Origin: Crocinitomicaceae bacterium
Lineage (GTDB): Bacteria > Bacteroidota > Bacteroidia > Flavobacteriales_D > Crocinitomicaceae
Direction of reading: 5' to 3'
NCBI GenBank assembly: GCA_023264075.1
Contig: JALQTG010000251.1
Coordinates: forward strand, 1 to 11,588
DNA: 11,588 bases
Each line of letters opens with the position of its first letter. Position 1 is the first letter of the stretch. The notes under the pieces were generated by a model, which saw nothing but the letters and a program-made list of their open reading frames with translations, ran no database searches and was not told where the DNA came from. Below are positions 1-6,356 of the stretch, one piece after another. The position numbers and the translations under genes were made by a program.

Positions 1-403
1 CATCGGTCTGTTGATGTTCAATTCCAGCGTACAAATCCTCTTCATTCTCACGAACAATGACCATATCCATTAAGGGGTGCTTGGTGCGCACAAAAGGATG
101 AAGACTATTACACGGACGTACATTGGCATAAAGTCCGAGTGTTTTTCTCATGGTTACATTCAAACTTTTATATCCACCACCTTGAGGTGTAGTGATAGGC
201 GCCTTTAAAAACACTTTGTTCTCCAGAATAGATTCCCAAGCATCATCAGAAATACCGCTTGTGTTTCCACTCAAGTAAACCTTTTCACCCACTTGGATTT
301 CATCGTATTCCAGTTGAACCCCAGCAGCTTTAATAATTTCCAAGGTAGCATCCATGATCTCTGGACCGATACCGTCACCTTTTGCAATCGTAATCTTCTT
401 CAT
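1..403 (-). CDS. icd: NADP-dependent isocitrate dehydrogenase, N-terminal part (runs off the window start)
   Basis: Oxidative decarboxylation of isocitrate to 2-oxoglutarate in the cytosolic TCA cycle. I translated 134 residues from the ATG at 403. Seen: the dinucleotide-fold start GDGIGPEIM (residues 9-17), the TTPQGGGYKS stretch (71-80), the substrate-binding S-x-N-x-x-x-R pattern (S80, N82, R86), and RENEEDLYAG (118-127). From memory this pattern, including TSGIS and KAPITTPQGGGYKSLNVT, matches the Rickettsia/alphaproteobacterial IDH type of about 480 residues rather than the E. coli type. NADP preference is assumed from that type; the residues deciding it lie outside the window. No Shine-Dalgarno sequence precedes the ATG. 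It is divergent from the LysR gene at 492, with 88 bases between the starts. Isopropylmalate dehydrogenase is the nearest alternative but fits the sequence less well. Confidence 0.9.
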   Translation of the reverse strand, partial: MKKITIAKGDGIGPEIMDATLEIIKAAGVQLEYDEIQVGEKVYLSGNTSGISDDAWESILENKVFLKAPITTPQGGGYKSLNVTMRKTLGLYANVRPCNSLHPFVRTKHPLMDMVIVRENEEDLYAGIEHQQTD

Positions 404-444
404 AGTTGTGTTTTCTAATTTTCACAAAAATGGGGAGTCTATTT

Positions 445-462
445 GATATATTTTCATATATC
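445..462. promoter_or_regulatory. Perfect palindrome between icd and the LysR gene; candidate operator
   Basis: GATATAT-TTTC-ATATATC: perfect 7-base arms with a 4-base spacer. It lies in the 88-base divergent region and overlaps the first four bases of the LysR gene's putative -7 box (459-466). LysR-type regulators commonly bind imperfect palindromes between themselves and a divergent target and repress their own gene, so autoregulation and control of icd are plausible. The symmetry centre falls between two bases, so it does not give a centred T-N11-A motif. AT-rich DNA makes some chance palindromes likely. Confidence 0.5.
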
Positions 463-466
463 TTTG
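459..466 (+). promoter_or_regulatory. Putative -7 box of the LysR gene
   Basis: TATCTTTG matches the Bacteroidota -7 consensus TAnnTTTG. It ends 25 bases before the ATG at 492, giving a leader of about 20 nt. I see no TTG at the usual 17-23 base spacing upstream, so a regulator may be needed or the site may be weak. Confidence 0.45.
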
Positions 467-491
467 TTATACAATACATAAATATATAATT

Positions 492-1409
492 ATGCATTAT
501 ACCATACATCAATTAGAAATATTCCTTAAGGTAGTTGAAAAACAAAGTATTACACGCGCCTCCGAAGAACTCTTTATGAGTCAGCCCGCAGTATCTATTC
601 AATTAAAAAAATTTCAAGAACAATTTGAAATTCCCCTCTTTGAAGTCATTAGTCGAACGACCCACATTACCGAATTTGGGTATGAAGTTGCTGATGCCGC
701 GCGACGTATTGTGGATGAAATTGCACAGCTATCCACAAAAACCATGGCTTACAAAGGACTCCTTACCGGAAAACTTCGGATTATGAGTGTTTCCACTGGA
801 AAATATATCATCCCCTTCTTACTGACGGATTTCTTGAATCAAAATCAAGGTGTGGAACTCATCCTCGATGTTACCAATAAGAACGAAGTCGTAAAAGCAC
901 TCGAAACGAACCAAATTGATTTGGCCTTGGTGTCTATCCTTCCCCAACACTTAGAATTGGAACACGAAGATTTAATGGAAAACAAGCTTTACTTCGTGGG
1001 AAAGAAACCTTCGACCACTCAAAAAAAGCAACGACCCGACAAAGTATTTAACGAGCATCCCATCATCTATCGCGAGCAGGGATCTGGCACCCGCATTAAC
1101 ATGGAGGCGTTTTTGCGTGCACAAGGAATTCCTACCTATGCTAAGCTCGAATTGACCTCGAATGAAGCCATCAAACAGGCGTTACTTGCGGGGCTTGGCT
1201 ACTCTGTCATGCCTCAAATTGGGATTCAAAAAGAGCTCGACCAAGGTTTATTGTCGATTATTCCTGTTCAAGGACTACCTATATCTACGACGTGGCAATT
1301 AGTTTGGTTGAAAGGAAAAAAAATGAGTCCTGCAGCAAAAGCCTACCTTCAGCACGTGCGCGAACACAAAGAGGAATTGGTTCAACGACTTGAAACGGCT
1401 AATTTTTAG
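492..1409 (+). CDS. LysR-family transcriptional regulator
   Basis: A 305-residue protein of normal LysR length. The N-terminal winged helix-turn-helix covers residues 1-60, with the family signature around 18-45 (ITRASEELFMSQPAVSIQLKK) and the typical LFEV/R stretch after it. The effector-binding periplasmic-protein-like domain covers about 90-295, with a YREQGSGTR segment near 195 resembling the ligand-binding loop of CysB/CbbR-like members. The effector cannot be told from sequence. It starts at the ATG at 492 with an A-rich upstream and no Shine-Dalgarno. Divergence from icd and the palindrome at 445-462 suggest that it regulates icd and itself; this is inference from layout. The polyprenyl synthase gene follows on the same strand after 74 bases but has its own -7 box. 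Confidence 0.92.
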   Translation: MHYTIHQLEIFLKVVEKQSITRASEELFMSQPAVSIQLKKFQEQFEIPLFEVISRTTHITEFGYEVADAARRIVDEIAQLSTKTMAYKGLLTGKLRIMSVSTGKYIIPFLLTDFLNQNQGVELILDVTNKNEVVKALETNQIDLALVSILPQHLELEHEDLMENKLYFVGKKPSTTQKKQRPDKVFNEHPIIYREQGSGTRINMEAFLRAQGIPTYAKLELTSNEAIKQALLAGLGYSVMPQIGIQKELDQGLLSIIPVQGLPISTTWQLVWLKGKKMSPAAKAYLQHVREHKEELVQRLETANF

Positions 1410-1469
1410 TGGCACGAACAAATTCACTTCTGAAAGGTTGAACACCTGCACCAGAATGTGTTTTATCGG

Positions 1470-1477
1470 TATATTTG
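1470..1477 (+). promoter_or_regulatory. Putative -7 box placed 6 bases before the polyprenyl synthase ATG
   Basis: TATATTTG fits TAnnTTTG exactly. Only six bases (CACTCG) separate it from the ATG at 1484. No TTG lies at the normal -33 distance; the nearest, at 1438-1440, is 29 bases upstream. If it is active, transcription would start at or just before the start codon. The in-frame TTG at 1475 is the last three bases of this box, so it is unlikely to be the start codon. Confidence 0.5.
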
Positions 1478-1483
1478 CACTCG

Positions 1484-2455
1484 ATGATGACAGTAAAGGA
1501 AATAAAAGCACCCATCGCGCATGAACTCGATCAATTCGAGCTACGTTTTCGTGAAAATATGCGTTCAAAGGTGCCTTTACTCGATAAAATCACCCACTAC
1601 ATTGTCAAGCGAAAAGGGAAGCAAATGCGCCCCATGTTTGTGTTTCTATCTGCTAAAATGCTTGGGGAAGTCAATGATGATACCTACACTTCTGCGTCTT
1701 TGGTTGAATTGCTTCACACTGCTACCTTGGTACATGATGACGTTGTAGATGACGCCAATGAGCGACGCGGTTTTTTCTCCATCAATGCCTTATGGAAAAA
1801 TAAAATAGCAGTGCTAGTGGGGGATTATTTGTTGTCCAAAGTATTACTCTTAAGCATTGAGCACAAGAAATTTCGTTCGTTGGAAATTGTGGCGAGAGCG
1901 GTGCGTGAAATGAGTGAAGGTGAACTTCTTCAAATTGAAAAAGCCCGCAAACTTGATATTACGGAAGACGTATATTTTGAAGTTATTCGTCAAAAAACAG
2001 CCTCACTTATTTCTACCTGTTGTGAAGCCGGAGCAATTTCGGTAGAGCGTGAAGATGAAGCGGAGCGCATGCGTAAATTTGGAGAGTTAGTGGGACTCTC
2101 GTTTCAAATAAAAGATGATATTTTTGACTACGGAAGTCCGGGGAAGATCGGCAAGCCAACAGGGATAGATATTCGCGAACAAAAAATGACCTTACCGTTA
2201 ATATACACCTTAAACACAGCAAGCAAAGAAACACGCAGAGAACTCATCAATATTGTCAAACGACACAACGAAAATTCGAAGAAAATTAATCGTGCGATAG
2301 AACTTGTTATCTCGAATGGAGGAATCGAATATGCCTATGGTCGCATGATGGAATTGAAAACTGAAGCCCTTGACTTATTAAAAGACATTCCTGAATCGCC
2401 AGCCAAAAATGCACTGATCGGTTTGGTGGAATATACGGTAAACCGAGAGAAATAA
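1484..2455 (+). CDS. Long-chain polyprenyl diphosphate synthase (IspB-like)
   Basis: Trans-prenyltransferase that adds isopentenyl diphosphate units to an allylic primer; in Flavobacteriales its likely product is the menaquinone side chain. It has 323 residues from the ATG at 1484 (a second ATG follows at 1487). Seen: GKQMRP (45-50, the IPP-binding region), the first aspartate-rich motif DDVVD (85-89), GKPTGIDI (223-230) and the second motif DDIFD (211-215). The residues before the first motif (HTATLVHDD) match the octaprenyl synthase IspB pattern, with small Ala80 five positions before the motif, which in this family allows long chains. The exact chain length cannot be read from sequence. 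The more upstream TTG at 1475 is rejected because it lies inside a -7 box. It converges on ppk with 30 bases between stops and no clear terminator. Confidence 0.93.
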   Translation: MMTVKEIKAPIAHELDQFELRFRENMRSKVPLLDKITHYIVKRKGKQMRPMFVFLSAKMLGEVNDDTYTSASLVELLHTATLVHDDVVDDANERRGFFSINALWKNKIAVLVGDYLLSKVLLLSIEHKKFRSLEIVARAVREMSEGELLQIEKARKLDITEDVYFEVIRQKTASLISTCCEAGAISVEREDEAERMRKFGELVGLSFQIKDDIFDYGSPGKIGKPTGIDIREQKMTLPLIYTLNTASKETRRELINIVKRHNENSKKINRAIELVISNGGIEYAYGRMMELKTEALDLLKDIPESPAKNALIGLVEYTVNREK

Positions 2456-2485
2456 TTATTTATTGGTTCCAAGATATCCCCTTAG

Positions 2486-4531
2486 TTATACATTCACCTG
2501 GTTCAGGTAATAAGTATACAATGCCTCTTGCGCACTAATGCTTTTTTCTCCTGGCGCTGGTTTCACATACTTGTTCCGCAAATCGGCATCAATTATTCGG
2601 GCCTTTACGTTATCCTTCCATTGTAGTTCAAATGCATTTCTTATTTCTGCCTTTATGTCGTCCTCCAGAATAGGGGCCGTAACCTCGATTCGTTTGTCCA
2701 GGTTTCGGGTCATCCAGTCAGCAGAAGAAATATAAATCTGTTGATCACCGTTGTTATTAAAAATAATGACCCGCTCGTGTTCTAAGAATCGCCCGACGAT
2801 ACTAATAATTTCGATGTGTTCGCTCTGTCCCGGAACCCCTGGCACCAAACAGCACACCCCTCTAATAATTGCTCGAATTTTAACCCCTGCATTACTTGCT
2901 TCATATAGTTTCGTAATCAACTTGTTGTCCACCAAATTATTGATCTTAATGTCAATACTGGCCGGCAACCCCTTTTTGGCGTTTTTTATTTCGTTGTTAA
3001 TTAAGGCGCTAAACTTTCTTCGGGTGTTAAATGGAGAAACCAAAAGATTACGGTAAGTGCCTCGCTCAATGTTGTTTTCCATCAAGTTGAACACCTTTTT
3101 CACCTCCCGCGTGATTTCAGGCCTCGCAGAAAACAAGCTGTAATCCGTATAGACTTTTGCCGTTCCACCGTGGAAGTTCCCTGTTCCAATGTGTGCAATA
3201 ACTTGTTCCTTCTTGCCAGAAAATCGCGTGACTTGGATGAGTTTCGAATGTACTTTCAACCCAGGAACACCGTAAATAATTTTAGCTCCATGCTCGCGTA
3301 ACACATTGGACCAATACATGTTATTTTCTTCATCGAAACGCGCTTGAAGCTCCACCACCACTGTTACATCTTTCCCATTCTTTACAGCGTTAATGAGCGC
3401 ATTAATTACTTGGGACCTTGATGCTACCCGATAAATATTAATTTTTATCGTACGTACTTTTGGGTCGATGGCTGCTTCGCGGAGAAAATCAACAAGGTGA
3501 TCAAATTTTTGATACGGATAATGTAATAAGTAATCCTTTTCTAAAATCGATTTCAAAATTGATTTAGCATTGTTGAACCCCGGATGTTGAAGCGGACTTC
3601 TTTTGGGGAATACAAACTCCTTCCTACCAAAATCAGGGAATTTCATCAAGTCTTTAAAGTTATGGTAGCGCCCACTTGGGGAGGTATGATCGATTTCTGA
3701 AATTCCAATCGCTTCCTTCAAATACTTCAGCAAATCCTTAGGCATTTCTTGATCATAGATAAAGCGCACAGGTTCTCCTTTCTTTCGTTGTTTAATGCTT
3801 TGCTCCATTTTGTCATACATGGATATCGAAATATCATCGTCTAAATTAAGCTCGGCATCACGGGTGAACTTAAATGTATACGCCGAAATACTATCGAATT
3901 CAAAAATGCTAAAGATTTGGTCTAGAAATAACCGAATAACATCATCCAGCAGCATCACATAATCTTTATGCTCATTTTTGAAGGTCAAAAAACGCGGATG
4001 AGTCGCCGGTATTTGAATCAAAGCGTACCTCACTTTTGCCTTTTTTTCATTCACAATCCTAGTGGCCAAATAGATTTCTTTATCTTGTAGCCGCGGGAAG
4101 GAATGTTTTTTATCCAGTATAATGGGAACGATATCCCGTTTTAACTCTTCATGATAATATTCCGTCAATTGGTCTTTAATGTCGAATGGAATTGTCTGTT
4201 CATTGATGTGATAAATTCCATGCGCTTCCATCTCCTTGAGTAACCGCTGATAGGATAAATCATATATTCTGCGTTGCTTCTTCACGGTATCTTGAATAGT
4301 GCTCAACAATTCTTTTGGTGTACCTTCAAACCCTTCTATTTTTTGATTTTTCAGTGGAATTAATCGGTTTATATTGGCAACGCGCACTCGAAAAAATTCA
4401 TCCATATTATTCGAATATATCCCCAAAAAACGAAGTCGCTCCACCAAAGGAGTTGATCGGTCCAAGCTTTCTTGAAGCACGCGTTCGTTGAACGACAACC
4501 AACTTAATTCACGATTCACTAATTTTCCCAT
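2486..4531 (-). CDS. ppk1: Polyphosphate kinase (PPK1 family)
   Basis: Reversible transfer of ATP gamma-phosphate to inorganic polyphosphate; membrane-associated or cytosolic in known members. It has 681 residues, close to the 688 of the E. coli enzyme, and looks complete. Domains in order: N-terminal helical domain with RELSWLSFNERVLQE (7-21) and SNNMDEFF (40-47); a middle head domain; then two phospholipase D-like catalytic domains. Catalytic residues seen: His428 in GLKVHSK (equivalent to E. coli His435, the phosphohistidine) and His585 in FLEHERV (equivalent to His592). IGTGNFH (448-454) and YTDYSLFSA (461-469) are also family signatures. I chose the ATG at 4531; an in-frame TTG one codon earlier falls in the short leader. 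No exopolyphosphatase gene is adjacent. The promoter is at 4539-4572. Confidence 0.96.
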   Translation of the reverse strand: MGKLVNRELSWLSFNERVLQESLDRSTPLVERLRFLGIYSNNMDEFFRVRVANINRLIPLKNQKIEGFEGTPKELLSTIQDTVKKQRRIYDLSYQRLLKEMEAHGIYHINEQTIPFDIKDQLTEYYHEELKRDIVPIILDKKHSFPRLQDKEIYLATRIVNEKKAKVRYALIQIPATHPRFLTFKNEHKDYVMLLDDVIRLFLDQIFSIFEFDSISAYTFKFTRDAELNLDDDISISMYDKMEQSIKQRKKGEPVRFIYDQEMPKDLLKYLKEAIGISEIDHTSPSGRYHNFKDLMKFPDFGRKEFVFPKRSPLQHPGFNNAKSILKSILEKDYLLHYPYQKFDHLVDFLREAAIDPKVRTIKINIYRVASRSQVINALINAVKNGKDVTVVVELQARFDEENNMYWSNVLREHGAKIIYGVPGLKVHSKLIQVTRFSGKKEQVIAHIGTGNFHGGTAKVYTDYSLFSARPEITREVKKVFNLMENNIERGTYRNLLVSPFNTRRKFSALINNEIKNAKKGLPASIDIKINNLVDNKLITKLYEASNAGVKIRAIIRGVCCLVPGVPGQSEHIEIISIVGRFLEHERVIIFNNNGDQQIYISSADWMTRNLDKRIEVTAPILEDDIKAEIRNAFELQWKDNVKARIIDADLRNKYVKPAPGEKSISAQEALYTYYLNQVNV

Positions 4532-4538
4532 CAATTCT

Positions 4539-4572
4539 CAAAGATAAAAAGCGTTCTATTTTCTTGTGCAAA
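4539..4572 (-). promoter_or_regulatory. ppk promoter: TTTG-N22-TATCTTTG, 7 bases from the ATG
   Basis: On the minus strand the -33 TTTG is at 4572-4569 and the -7 TATCTTTG at 4546-4539, with a 22-base spacer inside the 17-23 range reported for Flavobacterium. Seven bases (AGAATTG) separate the -7 box from the ATG at 4531, predicting a leader of zero to a few nucleotides. The -33 TTTG is also the end of the U-tract of the terminator at 4570-4601. Confidence 0.6.
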
Positions 4573-4601
4573 AAATAAGGGAAGTTTTGACACTTCCCTT
4601 A
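4570..4601 (-). terminator. Rho-independent terminator upstream of ppk
   Basis: On the minus strand TAAGGGAAGT and ACTTCCCTTA form a perfect 10-bp stem around a six-base loop (GTCAAA), followed directly by TTTTTT (4575-4570). It would end transcripts from the lipoprotein gene (stop at 4721) and from the putative promoter at 4649-4676, insulating ppk. Confidence 0.85.
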
Positions 4602-4645
4602 AACCTAAATTCATGTTGTTTTCATGAAAAAACTTACTTGCTACG
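4570..4645 (-). ncRNA. Candidate small RNA of about 75 nt between a promoter and a terminator
   Basis: This non-coding unit starts about four bases after a TTG-N17-TACATTTG promoter (4676-4649, minus) and ends at the strong terminator at 4570-4601. It contains no credible gene: the only short frames are a 4-codon one and a 27-codon one that would read through the terminator stem. Besides the terminator stem it contains the palindromic stretch TTTTCATGAAAA. It could instead be just the 3' UTR of the lipoprotein gene, with the promoter match a coincidence. No known RNA family was recognised. Confidence 0.35.
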
Positions 4646-4648
4646 CTA

Positions 4649-4676
4649 CAAATGTAAGGAGTGGTTATTAAACCAA
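4649..4676 (-). promoter_or_regulatory. Putative promoter of the candidate small RNA
   Basis: On the minus strand: TTG at 4676-4674, 17-base spacer, TACATTTG at 4656-4649. Both elements match the Bacteroidota consensus. There is no protein-coding gene immediately downstream, only the terminator unit and then ppk, which has its own promoter. Confidence 0.45.
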
Positions 4677-4720
4677 TATTACCAACAAATTATGCTAGTA
4701 ATAAATCCTTTATTTTGCGA

Positions 4721-5254
4721 TTAGGATACTTTCATTCCGCGAACTACTCTGTCTTTTCGTTGGTTTTTCTTCCATTGCTTCAGCTTCACCATCAGGTAAG
4801 CAGCGTCACTTCCTGAAACAGCGAAATATACACCTCCACCGTAATCGAGTTCGCCTCTTCCAGCTTTCCAATCAGCCACAAGATAAAAACGGCCAGAGGA
4901 CATGTTAGGGCGCTCAGCAAACACCAATGTTCTGCCTTGACCAACTTCAAAACGAATAAATACTGCTCCGTTTTCTCCAATCTTATCAAATACACAAGGA
5001 GTACTTGTAGGAATTACAATCCGCTCAGACAATGAACTAGAGCTTACTACCAAGTCTCCCGACTCACCTGTTGTTGCAGTAGTTTCTGATTTTTCACTAC
5101 GTTCCAAAATGATTGTTTTGGAGGTGTAAAACTGAACTTTCTTCAACTTGTCCTCTGTTAAGTCAAATTCATCTTTAATCTTTTTGGTATAAGGCACTTT
5201 AGTTGCACAACTTGCCAAGACGACTACCGATAAAAGCATGATTACATATTTCAT
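4721..5254 (-). CDS. Uncharacterised lipoprotein
   Basis: A 177-residue protein with a signal peptide (MKYVIMLLSVVVLASC): a short basic start, a hydrophobic core and a lipobox LASC with Cys16 as the lipidation site. The mature protein would be anchored in the inner or outer membrane. After the Cys comes a polar charged stretch (17-60), a Ser/Thr-rich stretch near 58-75, then a segment rich in beta-type residues (about 88-155, with GRFYLVADW and GGGVYFAVSG) and a basic C-terminus (KQWKKNQRKDRVVRG). I do not recognise a named family, and no enzymatic motif is visible. It lies 44 bases downstream of the LuxE-like gene on the same strand but seems to have its own promoter (5280-5310). An A-rich stretch (TTAAAAAGAAT) precedes the ATG. 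Confidence 0.82.
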   Translation of the reverse strand: MKYVIMLLSVVVLASCATKVPYTKKIKDEFDLTEDKLKKVQFYTSKTIILERSEKSETTATTGESGDLVVSSSSLSERIVIPTSTPCVFDKIGENGAVFIRFEVGQGRTLVFAERPNMSSGRFYLVADWKAGRGELDYGGGVYFAVSGSDAAYLMVKLKQWKKNQRKDRVVRGMKVS

Positions 5255-5279
5255 ATCTATTCTTTTTAATTTCTTTTGA

Positions 5280-5310
5280 CAAAGATTGTTCCTTTTTTCT
5301 AATTAACCAA
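5280..5310 (-). promoter_or_regulatory. Putative promoter of the lipoprotein gene
   Basis: On the minus strand: TTG at 5310-5308, 20-base spacer, AATCTTTG at 5287-5280, one mismatch from TAnnTTTG. The -33 element lies within the last codons of the upstream LuxE-like gene (stop at 5299), so the two genes could be expressed separately despite close spacing. Confidence 0.4.
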
Positions 5311-6288
5311 TAAATTACAGCCTCTAATGTCACTGTTATCAAATCTGCCCAAAATTTTGAATTGATTTCCATGTGCTACGCCCAAATCATCAGTCGCAAT
5401 AAATGCGCAAGAATAAAGGTTTGCTAGATCAATAATGTTAACCCCCCCTGTTTTTCCAGTAGGAACATAACTCCGAGGGTCATTAATTTCGCGTATCTTA
5501 ATGCGCAACCAGTTGGGGCTTGAGAACAATAACTCATCATTGCAATAGGCTTGTGATAACATTTCAGTCATTCCATATTCCGAGCTCATTTTTGGGCCAT
5601 TTAGCCCCCTGCATAGCTCTGCATGCAATTCTTCCTTTAATAATTCTTTTCTCCGCCCTTTCATTCCGCCTGTTTCAATAACGGTAACACCGGATAGGTC
5701 TGGGCCTAGGGCTGCCAAATCCATTAGTGCATACGATACTCCAAACAAGACGATTTCTTTTCCTTCATTTTTTAACCGTTGAATACGTTCAGGAAGTGAA
5801 TGGAGTTCTTCTAAGTAAAATCCTGATGCTGGATGTTGTGTAGCCGCAATCAGCTCATTTACCATGTAAACCAAAGACGAGTCTCCTTGCGCCATATAAT
5901 TTGGTAATAACGCCACGATTACCTGATTTGTAGGTTCCCCAATGAGCTGTCGATACGCCAACCGAAAAGCGCGTTCATAGACTTCTTTGAAAGCAACATG
6001 ATGTTCACTGCGCACTTGACCGGTTGTGCCTGAGCTCTTGAAGACCACTTCTGTCGATAGCCCATCAACAATTACCCTAGTTGACTTGAAGAAGGAAATA
6101 GGAAGAAATGGAATATCCTCCACCCGGTGAACTTCTTTTACTCCTTGAAGTTCGCAAAAAGTTTTATACAAGGAGTTATTGGCTATTTGATAGGCAAATA
6201 CATTTAACGCCACCTGTTCGAAATCTTCAGGAGTTTCCGAAAGCTGGAAAATTTGATCCTCCAATGCGCTATTTCTGTGGATGGCCAT
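5299..6288 (-). CDS. LuxE-like acyl-protein synthetase / acyl-activating enzyme homologue
   Basis: A 329-residue member of the AMP-forming acyl-activating (ANL) superfamily, closest in layout to LuxE/PaaK-type proteins. Seen: the phosphate-binding loop SSGTTGQ (85-91), SSEYGMTEM (235-243, the adenine/Thr-Glu motif) and IATDDLG (297-303, the ribose-binding aspartate). The C-terminus ends soon after the KILGRFDNSDIRG segment, so it lacks the full C-terminal lid domain of longer acyl-CoA ligases; LuxE proteins are also short. The substrate is unknown. No LuxC reductase or luciferase gene is in the window, so bioluminescence should not be inferred. I chose the ATG at 6288; the in-frame TTG at 6297 is the end of a -7 box. 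It lies 68 bases downstream of the Na/Pi transporter. Confidence 0.82.
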   Translation of the reverse strand: MAIHRNSALEDQIFQLSETPEDFEQVALNVFAYQIANNSLYKTFCELQGVKEVHRVEDIPFLPISFFKSTRVIVDGLSTEVVFKSSGTTGQVRSEHHVAFKEVYERAFRLAYRQLIGEPTNQVIVALLPNYMAQGDSSLVYMVNELIAATQHPASGFYLEELHSLPERIQRLKNEGKEIVLFGVSYALMDLAALGPDLSGVTVIETGGMKGRRKELLKEELHAELCRGLNGPKMSSEYGMTEMLSQAYCNDELLFSSPNWLRIKIREINDPRSYVPTGKTGGVNIIDLANLYSCAFIATDDLGVAHGNQFKILGRFDNSDIRGCNLLVN

Positions 6289-6294
6289 AGGGTA

Positions 6295-6302
6295 CAAAGA
6301 TA
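6295..6302 (-). promoter_or_regulatory. Putative -7 box placed 6 bases before the LuxE-like ATG
   Basis: TATCTTTG on the minus strand (6302-6295) is a perfect TAnnTTTG, followed by TACCCT and the ATG at 6288. No TTG is found at the usual -33 distance. It predicts a leaderless or nearly leaderless transcript, like the polyprenyl synthase and ppk genes. Confidence 0.45.
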
Positions 6303-6356
6303 AAAAATGAACGAATGCACTGGGAGTATCCGTCCATGTAGCCCGGAAAAAAAGAT

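Noticed and set aside
445..462. Classical centred T-N11-A LysR box
   Set aside because: The palindrome has even length, so the symmetric spacing is not T-N11-A; it is kept only as a candidate operator.
1475..1483. Upstream in-frame TTG start for the polyprenyl synthase
   Set aside because: It is the last three bases of a perfect TAnnTTTG box, and the ATGs at 1484/1487 give a normal N-terminus. The same reasoning rejects TTG at 6297 (LuxE-like) and at 11104 (pcd).
2496..2508. ACCTG-GTT-CAGGT inverted repeat near the ppk/polyprenyl synthase convergence as a terminator
   Set aside because: Only five base pairs, inside the ppk coding end, and no T-run.
4531..4612. 27-codon minus-strand frame whose TGA overlaps the ppk ATG (TGATG), suggesting translational coupling
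   Set aside because: It runs through the terminator stem and U-tract and across the ppk -33 and -7 elements; the peptide has no recognisable features.
5299..6288. Bioluminescence (lux) function
   Set aside because: No luxC, luxD, luxA or luxB genes are present; LuxE-like proteins are widespread in non-luminous bacteria.
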